The notes below the pieces were generated by a model. That model had not been told where the DNA came from, searched no databases, and saw nothing but the letters and a program-made list of their open reading frames with translations. This document shows positions 43,640 through 54,639 of a stretch of DNA of 64,000 nt, piece by piece. Made by a program: the position numbers and the translations under genes. Source of the DNA: Siphonodentalium dalli (taxonomy: Eukaryota; Mollusca; Scaphopoda; Gadilida; Siphonodentaliidae); the NCBI GenBank assembly GCA_032622095.1, contig CP136064.1, positions 172,490,310 to 172,554,309 of the forward strand, given 5' to 3'. Position 1 is the stretch's first letter; each line of letters opens with the position of its first letter.

Positions 43640-44660
43640 TCTTTTTAACCTATCCCTTTTACCATTCCAATTTTTTTTTATAAAATATGTTTTGAATTTC
43701 TTTAATTAGATAACTGGGCGGGCTAGGTAGTACAGTCATGATTTGTATGAGGGTAGGTAGTGCTAACATTTTAATTACTGTTATTTTTTCAATATGAAAC
43801 AGTGTCCTTAATGCCCAATGCTTCAGTATTTTTTCAACACTTTCTTTTTTCTTATACCAATGTTCTAACACATATTGTGGATCTTCTAAATCAAAGATAA
43901 TATCTAGGGACTTGAATGTTCCTCTTAGATTCCATTTAATGTCCATGTCTGTTTGGAATGTATCTAAGGAGCCCTTGCTTTTTTCCGAACCACACCGCTT
44001 CAGTTTTTTTCAAAGTTTGCTTTTAGGCCAGATATATATTCAAATTGCTTTATTAGTTCAATAGCTCATTTGAGAGAGGATTGGCTACCATTTAACCACA
44101 GGATAGAGTCATCTGCATATTGACTTATTTTATATTCTCTATTGTCCACTTTGATTCCTTCAATATTATCATTGGTTTTTTTTACTGTTGCAGCAAATGG
44201 TTCCATGCAAAGAATGAAAATATAAGGCGACAAAGGTCGCCTTGTCTAACTCCCCTTCCAATTTAAAAAGATTTGGATAAGTGGCCATTATTATACACTA
44301 TAGGCTATTGGCATCATTGTAGAGGGTTGCTACCCATTTACATAGGGATTCACCAAAACCAAAGAATTTTAATGTTTTTTGAATATAGTCCCAATCAATA
44401 GAGTCAAGGAGAACCATTAAGCCAGGTATTTGTTTTTATTCACATTCTAACAGCAAGTCATATGTTAAACGTGTTCATCTTCTATATATCGGCCTTTTAA
44501 AAAACCTTAACCTGTTTATCGCTTATCGTGTCCTTCAAATGTACTTTCAGTCTAGTAGCAATCACTGAGGCTGCAAGTTTATATTAGTCTACATTTAACA
44601 AAGTAATAGGCCTTAAGTTTTTAATAAAGGATTTATCTTTGCCAGGTTTGGGTAGGATTT
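43640..44660 (-). pseudogene. L1/Tx1-like LINE reverse transcriptase remnant
   Basis: Minus-strand pieces, read from 44660 downward: PGKDKSFIKNLRPITLLNVD, KLAASVIATRLK, PGLMVLLDSIDWDYIQKTL, a GVRQGD / PLSPYIFILCMEPF block separated by a one-base deletion, the catalytic box YADDS (codons at 44119-44105), GSQSSLK and, near the end, KMLALPTLIQIMTVLPSPP. This is the order of fingers, palm and thumb in L1-clade reverse transcriptases. Several frameshifts and stops make it non-functional. 5' (endonuclease) and C-terminal parts are missing. Confidence 0.9.
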
Positions 44661-44729
44661 TGCGATTTTCTTGTTGAGATTTCAAACTTTTCGCACACCC
44701 GGCCGAACCATGGTCGGCCCAGTGTGTCA

Positions 44730-45300
44730 TTGCCCCCCCCCCCCCTTCCCCGTGGCCAATACAAAACTGCTAATTAGTTTAAAAAAACAATATTTTACTA
44801 CATTTGGTCAAACTTGTGCACTGAAATGGTCGTCAGTTGGAGAATTTCCCAACCTGAGGGGGAGATGAGGTTTGAAATTTCCAACACTATAGGAAAGCTT
44901 CAGTTGAGGCCAGTCTAGATGCTAGGATTTGCGATTTTCTTGTATAGTTTTCAAAATGTTCTCATACCGGGCCGAACAACCATGGTCAGCCCGGTGTGTC
45001 CTGGTTTCTTGTCCGTATCCGTGTGCATTTGTTTGGAGTTAGACCACTATAGATGTTAGGATTTATGTAATTTTTCAGGTTAAAATAAAATAAGTGAATG
45101 TTCTCATACCGGGAATATCGAACCATGGTTTATAGATATATAGGATATTAGGCCTGAGCACAGACGTGCACGGGTGGGGGGTGCAAATGGAATTATGCAA
45201 AACTTGTGTTTTGTCTGATTTTGATTCAAGGGGGGGGGGGGGGTGCATTTGGAATTTCCCAATGTGGACATCCCCCAACCCCTCTATAGCCACGTCCCTG
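44730..45300. repeat. Poly-C/poly-G repeat copies
   Basis: Runs of C at 44731-44743 and 14 G at 45230-45243 with GAGAATTTCCCAACCTGAGG and GGAATTTCCCAATGTGGACA. Near-duplicate phrases GTCAGCCCGGTGTGTC/GTCGGCCCAGTGTGTC and TAGATGCTAGGATTTGCGAT/TAGATGTTAGGATTTATG show an internal tandem duplication of about 140-260 bp. Confidence 0.65.
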
Positions 45301-45351
45301 GATTCAAGTTACACAGTTCATGTTTTAGCTTAGATATACGGACATATATAT

Positions 45352-46260
45352 GAGCGTATTGATGGGTCCAATCTATTCCAGCCTGTTCGCGTGAAAATAA
45401 GCACATAATACGGGCTTATTTTAATGAGCGAAATAAGCTCATATATTGGCAATATTTAACCTCAATATACTATATATATATGTGGACCTAAAACGCGGTT
45501 TTAAAACAGTCCAATTTGGGAATATTGGTCCGAGGTTCAATAGTCCGATTGTTCGATAGTCCGATTGTTCGATAGTCCGACTGTTCGATAGTCCGATTGT
45601 TCGATAGTCCGATTGTTCGATAGTCCGAGGGTGTAAAGCGGCATAGACCGAGGATTCAATTGTCCGAGGGTTCCAACATTCGCCACCAACATTCTCGTCC
45701 CGTTGTTAAACTCGCATGATTCTTGTTCAATTCGCGCAAAATGAAACTAACTTATGAGAAAGCAAACAGGCATCTCACAGATTACTATATATAGTCATTT
45801 TGCCTCCCTTGTCACTCATAATTGGAACAGCGTGCATGGCGACTTGTAACAGACAATCACAAATAATTACACATTGTATATATATAGGTGTATGGCCGAC
45901 TGCCGAACCATCGGAATATTGAGCCATCGGGCTATCGAACCCTCGGACTATTGAGCCCTCTGACTATTGAACCCTCGGACTATCGAACCCTCGGACTATT
46001 GAATCATCGGACCATTAAACACTCGAATTATTGAACCCTCGGACTAACGTACTGTACCCCTATATTTACATACGAAATAAGCCCACATTGGCATTATTTG
46101 AGCTACCTTTTTTCATTGACACGACTTACCAGATTAACGCTCTCTATAATGTGTTTTCACCGCGACCAGCGCCATAAAACGGAATATATTTGATGGGCTT
46201 ATTTCAGAATCAAACAAATCAAATGTGAACCCATTTGTGAATATTTAGGTCCAATGCGAA
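45352..46260. mobile_element. Element with inverted 16-bp minisatellite arms
   Basis: The left array (45528-45672) repeats GTTCGATAGTCCGATT about eight times. The right array (45900-46040) repeats its complement, GGACTATTGAACCCTC-like, about nine times. The two arrays can fold on each other around a unique about 230-bp loop. Outside, GAAATAAGCTCATATATTGG (45430) and GAAATAAGCCCACATTGGCA (46073) are direct repeats, so the array may sit within another repeat. GGACCTAAA/AATATTTAGGTCC phrases link it to 62.0 kb. Confidence 0.8.
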
Positions 46261-46264
46261 CCTA

Positions 46265-48000
46265 TTTGCACGAAACATGTTGTCCATTCCATAATCCAAT
46301 AGTGAGAGGGCCGAATTATCTTAGAAAAGACTTTAATGGATTCAGGAGTTCAGATCTCGTGATACATATAGGTAAGACGAGATTTCGATATGTTACCTCG
46401 AGATCTCGAGATAATAAAAAGTTAATTGACAATGTCGTAAATCACCTTAGTATATAATGAAATTACATGCAATAAAACACTTTCAAAACTAGTTAGGCCC
46501 TATGATTATTATTTTATTTTGCACTGCTTTTGAAATTCACTCGTCATGTATATAACCAATCAAGATTGTTTGTTCGCTTTTATTTGCTTCGTTATATTTG
46601 TCCATCTAGTCTTTACTCTGCTGATAATCGCACCGATAATCACAGAACGCTATATCACATCAATATGGTACTTGAGGTGCATCTAAATCTTTACATGTGG
46701 AACACGAGCAGGGAGAGGATCAGTCTTTGCAAAACATAGACTCAGATTCACACGGCCACTATTTTATATGTGGGTATATGTTGTTCCAGGCAGGGAAACG
46801 ATATATTACGCAATTTCATTTGACTGGGATCAATCCGATCTGACTTCCGACCATGATGTTATAGCAAGCAATGTAGACAAATCGATGATAACACCCCAAT
46901 TTAATTGTGTTTGATCCGGCAGTCAAATGGGTCAAGTAGAACCAATGTTGGAGGCTGTATTGCAAACCATGAACACACGCTAGTATAGAGTTCCAACATA
47001 TGTTGATGCAAAGGTTTAATGAAGATGTGCTAACTTACAGACATATGTCTACATGCAAGAGATTGACTAGAATAAATACAGGAACGGCGCGTACGTGGTA
47101 CATCAAAGTGCCCAATTGGAGTCTCTGTAATTGGTAATTATTTAATTAAGACCTACACACAGCGTGTGTTGTTTTCTTATGCCAGTCGGCATATCTTGTA
47201 GTACACGAAGTTCAGAATAATAACGTATGTCTGAGAGATATGGGTTGGTCCATCGTACACGCAACTCATTGTAATCTTATATCAGTTATAAAAGAAGAAA
47301 GGTCTTGGTATAACAAAGAAATGACTGAGGTAGAATTATCTGAACAATACATACTTTACGTGGAGCTAAAGGTGAAAAAGACAGATTTCCAACACGAATC
47401 TTCCACGTCGAAGGAAACAGAATAGCACAAGGATCACTTGAAAACAGTAAAGCTGTATGAACACTTGATTGTGACTAATATGTATCTGATTTTTTTAAAG
47501 TGGGGACTAAGAATCGATCAGATTCGTTACTAAATGAATTTGATTGATTGATTGATTGATTGGTATACAGTAATCATCCGTTGTCTTTAAGATCTTCGAC
47601 CATGAATCTCGCGCATGCATGACGAATGTACGTATTTCGGGAGATATAGTTATATAATTAATAGTTGCAAAAATATATAATAGATAATCGTTTCTTCAAG
47701 GGCTATAATTTGTCTTCCTCTTTTGTCACCCTCTCGGGGTCAAAATATAGATCGATCGATATACACGAATTACTTGTATGAAGAATCTGTATGTTCCTCA
47801 AAAAGTCTTATAATGAAGTCATGTATTAGCTCATTTTACTGTAAACAGTATTTAATCCACGTAATTCATAACAAAGTATTTACAAATAATATAATGAACA
47901 GATTTGTCGATATATATATGGAGGGAATTCGACAACAAGCTGATATGAGTCGTGAAATGGTGTGACCGATTCGAGTGTGCTCGTTCGATAGACCTGTGTG
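46265..48000. other. Unassigned sequence with a (GATT)n run
   Basis: GATTGATTGATTGATTGATTGG at 47541. No gene recognised; the frames at 47240 and 47723 have no domain. Confidence 0.4.
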
Positions 48001-48029
48001 TCAATACTAAGTTCTATGGAATAAACGAT

Positions 48030-48404
48030 TTAAAGACATATTATGGATTTGTTCGGGTACGTGAAACTGATTAATTAGTACTCAGGCGCTATGCCAACTG
48101 GAGGAATGTAGCATTCTACTAACATCGTCGAAAATCTCAAAGAAATGGACCATACCACTCCATAGAAAACATTGTATTAACTACCCTCAATTGTAAATAT
48201 TTACATCTTGATTCGGGACGGAACTATCAGCGATAAACTAACGCAAATGATTTCGCCATCGAGAGTCATTGCATTTAATTCATTTATAAGAATGACGGTG
48301 TTTGTTGTTAATTTGGATTAATATTCGTAAAAAATAACTACTTTGAACAAGATTATCTCCATTTCTATTTGATCACCTTTCCGGGGTGTTTCATATCACC
48401 TTAA
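48030..48404 (+). mobile_element. T2 TTAA family MITE, copy 3
   Basis: TTAAAGACATATTATGGATT ... GTGTTTCATATCACCTTAA, 375 bp, full length and collinear with copy 1. Confidence 0.88.
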
Positions 48405-49160
48405 GTGAGAATATGAGACAGAGGAATAAAGTTGGCATTAAACATAATATGAGATACATGAGAGAGAATTAGATACAATGTAGTAAGAGAGGACCAATAT
48501 GATATGTTGTCTAATTATAGAGATAGAAGAGAATTTGAAGAAAAATGGCTAGTCTGATATAGACAGATTATGGGAAGCTGTCCTAGCATCTGCGCAGATG
48601 TATGGTGTATTGTGGGCTTCGTTTAACTTCCCACAAGAAATGAGACTAACGTTTGTACCCATACCATAGTATGGTATACATAATGTCGACATCCGGATTG
48701 ACGTTCGTCAATCCGTCTGTCGAGATGTATGTATATATGTCCGTCCGTAGATACTTTACGCATGGTGCGATAACTCAAACATTTTCTATCCAATCGGAAC
48801 CATATTTAGTGTATGTGTTTCTCAGCCCAAAATACAGATCGAATTCGAATATGCATATATGGGTTTGATCCGATTTTTTTAACGCGGTTATTGCACTTTT
48901 TCGAAAATTCACCCAAAACAAAATTAGATTGAATTCCTTGCTCAATTTACCCCCCCCCCCCAAGTATGTATATTTGTCTATAATAGTACATAACAGTATA
49001 CTCTATAATTCAACATCAAAAACTCGAAATTATGATTCCGATCATAGAATTTACTATCGCCAAGGAATGAGTTAAACATCTGCCGATAGTGATCGGCCTC
49101 TCGTTAACGTATATAGATGATAATGCAGGAAAACAATGAAAATACGCTATATATTGTTAC
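48405..49160. other. Unassigned sequence with a 12-base C run
   Basis: C run at 48950-48961. No gene or element borders recognised. Confidence 0.35.
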
Positions 49161-49169
49161 AAAGCGCAG

Positions 49170-50006
49170 AGACTTTGAATCCCTGCACGCAGAAGTATAG
49201 TTTATTGTATATACCGTCGCTGTATATATGTAGACCGATCCTAGAATGTGCAAGCCCCGTCTGGGCGTATGCCGCCGATATTCATCTCACAAAATTGGAA
49301 AACTTACAGTGTGATGCCGCACGAATAGTTTCCGGCTGTACAAGGTCCGTATCCAACGTTCGCCTACTCTCAGAAGTGGGTTGGCAAACACTATCTGAAC
49401 GCCGACACGTCAAAAAATGACACTGTTTCACAAAATCGCAACCGGAAACGCCCCAATTTATTTACTAAAAGCCTTACCACAGAAGGTAGAAGCATCTACA
49501 GATTATAACTTGAGGAACGGTACCAACTTCATTCCCTTTCGAGCGGCACCCAGTTTTCGCGCAACATGTTCCCCGTCCTGTGTTAACGAGTGGAACCAGT
49601 TAAAACCAGAGCAGAGGTGCTGAAAACCGACCCTTTCAAAAATGCTATTGAGGTGAAAATGCCAAGACCACCAAGGTACTATAATACAGGTAAACGTACA
49701 CTGAACATTCTTCATTGCAGAATCAGATGCTGCTGTAGTGATCTTAATCTCGATAAATTAAAAAACTATATAGCTTTATCTCCATGATGCGCGTGTAGTA
49801 GCCCCATCGAAGATGCTTATCACTACTTCTTTGAATGTGTTTACTATACACAAATAAGACAGGAACTATTCGATAATTTGAAACAATTTGGCAATATAAC
49901 CCTGGAAAACTTAGTAATAGGAAACCCATTCATTAGTGACCGCGACAATACTGAAATGTTCATGGCCGTTCATAAATACATTACACTGTCAGAACGATTC
50001 TCGTGA
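49170..50006 (+). pseudogene. C-terminal part of a jockey/CR1/L2-type LINE ORF2
   Basis: Plus-strand pieces in order: RPILECASPVWAYAADIH, KLENLQCDAARIVSG, GWQTLSERRHVKK, LFHKIATGNAPIYL, DYNLRNGTNF, CVNEWNQLK, then LHCRIRCCCSDLNLDKLKN and CACSSPIEDAYHYFFECVYY ending in a TGA at 50004. These are the thumb and Cys/His-rich C-terminus of jockey/CR1-group reverse transcriptases. At least two frameshifts and an in-frame TGA (before CACSS) show it is dead. It is 5'-truncated at about 49170, which is usual for LINE copies. Confidence 0.9.
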
Positions 50007-50633
50007 ACCCAGTGGACTTGGATCAGTCTTATATACTACAAAACTTCTTACTTATTACAAAACCTAATACAAAACAAAATTACATACATGTATGGGAGTT
50101 ACCCAATATATAATTTTCTTTGTTGCACTAACTGAAATAATTAATTTTTTGTTTTTTGTCGCATTATACTTTGTTTAGTGAGGCACCGCCCGACCTGGCC
50201 ACAACTCCCACCACACATCAGACAATTAATCTAGTACTTATCACAACCCCTCGGTAATCAGTAATCAAGATCACACTGAATCATTTATATATTATAAGAG
50301 GACTAAATGACACCGCAGAGTTTGCTCTGCGAACAACGCCTCACCGTTGTCCAATCCGCTCCAAGAATATACACATTATAAATACACCAACTATATATTC
50401 GCCTTGTCGATTCGGTCGGTGCCTCTCTAACCCCTCTTTGTTTATCTGGGAACGGGACAAAACTAAGTGTCGGCACTTGTGTCTCAATCCCAATTGTTGT
50501 ATGTATATATACATGTATATATTATATGGCAATAAACTATGTTTAAACTAAATATACTCGAGGCCCTATATAGAGCGATCGTATACCATAATTAAACCGT
50601 TTCTGTACGGCTTGTCTCAGTTGACTGTCAAAT

Positions 50634-50722
50634 CACAGGCCCCTGGGGGAAATGCCAATATAGACTACACCAGTAGTATAGTCTATATTGGTATTTTAGT
50701 ATTTTTCCCCCAGGGGCCTGTG
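50634..50722. repeat. Perfect-ended short hairpin element
   Basis: CACAGGCCCCTGGGGGAAA pairs with TTTCCCCCAGGGGCCTGTG, and inside CCAATATAGACTA pairs with TAGTCTATATTGG. A decayed half copy (GTATAGTCTATACTGGTATT, CCCAGTGGCCTCTGACAC) lies at 56550-56608. Confidence 0.9.
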
Positions 50723-51265
50723 TGTCAAATGGTAAAAAAAAATACTAATTCCGAGCCAACGTCACGATTCCATGAAAGGATACCCTCCGCAATCCATTAT
50801 TTTACCACGCAGTCAGTTGTCGTTGGTGTTTGCATGCCCACCCAGGAATGAAAAAAAGCTACATTATGAATTCTATATTATATCACAGTGACTGCCTGTT
50901 ATCGCCTACACGCATTGATGTGAAATACCGGAATCCCACCGAATCACGAAAAAACCCATCAAGCTAACACATTTCGTCAGGTTTATGTGTATCGAAGCCA
51001 ACACATAATGCACCCTCGTCAAGATATCAGAACCAACGAGGCCAAGCCATGGGTAACTTATGCAAAGTAATCCTCTGGTTTGATATAACTATGCTGACAT
51101 ACCGAACTGTGTGCTAGAGACTTATTACCAGGTATTACTGATAATTACGCTAAAATAACGAGATTAAGGTTGTATCAATCAGACTAATATATCAGGTTCT
51201 ATATATCACGGTAATGCTACGCATGTTCCTGGCAATAATTAAAGTGCATCCAAAAATAACGGCCA

Positions 51266-51800
51266 TGAACTCTAATAACAAATGTGTATAAATTCTGCAC
51301 AATTTCTGTGTTAATTTTGATCCCAAAACAAAATTGTGTAGAAATGACACATGACATATGAGTCGGTGGAATTTTCTCAACATTGAATATGAGTGAATAT
51401 GTGAGTATATTATAGTAGTAGATGAGATATGTTCTATTTGAGACACAAACCTTCTAAACAGCTACCATGTTAAAAATCTGGCAGCAGCTTTAAAACTGTG
51501 CTATATACACTGTGTTTGTGTCAAAACTAAACTGCACATAATTGTGTAGCACAAAGTTTATTGTTGCTGCCAGATTTTGTATATGGTAGCTTTTTATGAG
51601 GTTTGTGTCTCAAATAGAACATATATCATCTGCAGTCTACTAACTATAATATACTCACATAATTATTCACTCATATACAATATTGACTAATTCCACCGAC
51701 ACATATGTCATGTGTTATTTCCACAAAATTTTGTTTAAGATCAAAATTAAAAAATATCATAAGTTGTGTAGAATTTATACACATTTGTTCTAAGAGTGTG
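51266..51800. mobile_element. Foldback element, arms about 240 bp
   Basis: Left arm AACAAATGTGTATAAATTCT, ACACATGACATATGAGTCGG, GAGATATGTTCTATTTGAGA, AATCTGGCAGCAGC; the right arm has all complements in reverse order (51792, 51700, 51620, 51567). The loop of about 50 bp lies around 51510-51550. Flanks and target duplication are unclear. Confidence 0.9.
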
Positions 51801-52018
51801 TGAATTAATCCAAACACGGCACATTTAATATACACAGACACGGTGAGACATCACGTGCACATATACATATCCTCATACAGCAGGAATTCAAGTTGGTCGT
51901 TATCGCAAGGTTTTTGGCACTAAGTTGTCCAGGTTCGCTGAAATTGGTATTTTGTTATCCAGCTATATTTTATATAGGTTAACCGGGACAGTCTCGTCCA
52001 GGCTAGTTGGTGTGCAAC

Positions 52019-53206
52019 ACTGTCAAAAACGATTTTCTCATTTTGAGAACAAAACAAACTTAAAACAAGAAATATTATCTTGGGATTATACCAAGAACAT
52101 TTTCTTACATCAAATTCTATAACATTTAGAAAATTAATTTCTATATATTTTTCTTAATGTTTTCTAAGAACGGTTGTTTTCTCATATTTTCTTAAAATGA
52201 GAAATAATTTCTTAATTCCTAGAAATATATTTAAAAAATCTAGAATTTGTTTCTAATATGTTAAGAAAGACACTTTCTTACACTCTAGACAAAATTAAGA
52301 AAAATATTCTAAAATTTCTAGAAATATAAGAAAATGTATTTCTAGCAATTTCTAAAAATTAAGGAAAGTTTATGGTCAACTTAGAACATAAATTTTCTCA
52401 AAACAAGAAAGAAGTTTTCTACCAAGTAAATTTAGTTCTCATAATTATATCATGATTTGAATGTTGTCGTTTGGGTCAATAAAAATTTGAGGCAATGTTT
52501 GACATAAAATTGACCGATAGTTATGGATTTTTATGATCGATGCTGGTGAGTGGCACCATACATGCATTGACTGAAATTGATTGAATCAAAACGACAACAT
52601 TGAAGTCACACCAGCTAGGCGAGATTTGCGCAACCTGGGCAATAGAATATCACACTGCCAAAAAAGTTTTTATTAATTAGAAAATATATCTTAAAAGAAG
52701 AAAATAGATCTTATATCAAGTAACATAATTTTGGTCTACCACACCGAGAAAAGGGGTGGAATATTCTTATAACTAGAAATTATTTCTAATGATTAAGAAA
52801 ATATTTCTATGATGAACAATATTTCTGTGCATATTTTCTTAATTTCTTATTATAAGAAAATATTTCTTACCTTTTTTCTAATATTTAGAAAAATGCTTTC
52901 TAGGATGTAAGAAAAATATTTGTTACCTTTTTTAGATATTGCTGGAAATTACTTCTTATATTAAGAAAATATGAGAGCATAACTTTTTAGGATTTAAGAA
53001 ATTATTCCTTGTATTAAGTTAATATGAGAAAAATCTTAGAAAACATTAAGAAAAATATTCGCATAATCAGAATTTAAATTTCTATTAGAAATTAATTTTC
53101 TAAATATAAGAACATTTGATGTAAGAAAAATTTCTAGATATACTCCCAAGATGATATTTCTTGCTTTAAGTTTTTTTCTCAAAATAAGAAAATCCTTTTT
53201 GGCAGT
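52019..53206. mobile_element. Nested foldback elements with ACTGYCAAAAA ends, TTTCTAGAAA-rich
   Basis: ACTGTCAAAAACGATTTTCT at 52019 is mirrored by the complement of ACTGCCAAAAAGGATTTTCT at the right end (53206). A third end of the same type, ACTGCCAAAAAAGTTTTTAT, starts at 52654. The inner sequence is full of short TTTCTTA/TAAGAAA and TTTCTAGAAAT palindromes. AATGTTGTCGTTT (52460) and AAACGACAACATT (52590) form a further inner stem. At least two family members appear to overlap or nest. Confidence 0.82.
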
Positions 53207-53228
53207 ACAGTTGATAAACGTGGTTAGT

Positions 53229-53491
53229 TTAACCCTTTCTACGCTAAATACTCATTGACGATTAGTTCCATTAGGAAATGTTCTGACAATTAGTTGAATA
53301 ATAGGTCTGTTGAACTTATTGTCTGAACATTTCCCTCCAATGAACATGAATCATTCTGCACTTCTACTGTCTTGTTGCCCGTGTGTCTTCGTCCATTTTT
53401 CATTAACACCCATCCAAATGAATAATAAACCGTTCAAATGTATACTTTTTATAAATGAATGGGAGAATCCATTTAGTATATAACGTGTTGG
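53229..53491 (+). mobile_element. T1 TTAA family MITE, copy 5
   Basis: TTAACCCTTTCTACGCTAAA ... GGAGAATCCATTTAGTATAT AACGTGTTGG; left border intact, right TTAA decayed. Confidence 0.85.
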
Positions 53492-53813
53492 TTATCATAC
53501 TGGGAAGGTAAATGCAGACCTATACATGTATTAGTTATTTTTACAACAGCTAAAGATACATACTCCGAATTAAAGGGGACTGCAAACTAAATCCGGTCAT
53601 TTATGGGACCATCTCTTGTTATACTCAACAGAATATATGCAACAAATTAATGCATTTAAGTCATGGATTAGTGCAAAATACACCGATGTGCCCTGTGAAC
53701 GATGCAAACAACATGGTAATTATAAAGAAAATGAATTTATAAATCCATTTTCATCATAATTACCATGTTGGTAATTAATCGATTCTGATAACTAAAGCAT
53801 CTTTTGAAGAAAG

Positions 53814-53833
53814 TTGTTGTTGTTGTTGTTGTT
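53814..53833 (+). repeat. (GTT)n microsatellite
   Basis: GTTGTTGTTGTTGTTGTT; a second (GTT)n of similar length is at 57900-57921. Confidence 0.9.
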
Positions 53834-54172
53834 AGAATCTTTGTACCTTTAAAATAAATTGCACTCCAGTACAAATATTTCATGGCAGTGTGGTGACTTA
53901 TTTCACTGCAGTGTAATGCAGTTTTACTGTACTGTACTTTTCGTTTTGTTTATGTTCAAAAAGTCCCATAACTATTAAGGAGTCGTTACATGTGTGGGTG
54001 GGTAAGTTTCCCCCATGTTGTTTTTGGTTGGTCTATTACTATACCAGGCGCTAATCAAATCCAACCGCTGGTACTGGATTAACAATGTTGGATGTTTGCA
54101 CAGATGGACAATCGCGCTGTTTTATAAGTCCGACAAGGGCAATAACTCTGACAAACCTCCACGGACAACATA

Positions 54173-54631
54173 TGTGACCCGCAATATCAAATCCAGTCGG
54201 AATTCGGGATTTTTTACCCTGTGCCAATGCATTCTCTTATATATGCGAGTCGACCATAGGTCGCCTCGCATATATAAGAGAATGCATTGGCTTAACAATG
54301 TTTTATCATGTTTTTTAAATAAATGTTTCTTACAATTTTTAGGATATAAAATATAAAAAACAGCCATTACCCTGCAGGGAGCCCACACATATATAGAAGC
54401 ACATAGAAGAGTGTCGTCTGCTCATGTTTGTCTGGGGCTCTGTATGGGTGAAATTATAAAATTGTTAAAGAATACAAGAACAAATTATTAAAATTGTAAA
54501 ATATTGTTAGGCCAATGCATTCTCTTATATATGCGAGGTGACCTATGGTCGACTCGCATATATAAGAGAATGCATTGGCACAGGGTAAAAAAAATCCCGA
54601 CTTCCGACTGGATTTGATATGGCGGGTCACA
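54173..54631. mobile_element. Non-autonomous TIR element, family TGTGACCCGC, copy B (full length)
   Basis: A 459-bp element with TGTGACCCGCAATATCAAAT at the left and the complement of TGTGACCCGCCATATCAAAT at the right. Each end carries a complete secondary hairpin CCAATGCATTCTCTTATATA / TATATAAGAGAATGCATTGG joined by GACCATAGGTCG or GACCTATGGTCG. The AT-rich centre matches copy A. Flanks ...CATA| and |TATG... are consistent with a TA target but not proof. Confidence 0.9.
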
Positions 54632-54639
54632 TATGTGAA

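Noticed and set aside
45528-45672. CRISPR-like or telomere-like 16-mer array
   Set aside because: There is no spacer between 16-bp units and a complementary array lies nearby, so it is a minisatellite arm of a foldback element.
54015-54356. 113-codon frame overlapping the TGTGACCCGC element
   Set aside because: Much of it is the element's terminal hairpin; the same DNA is readable on both strands and appears at copy A.
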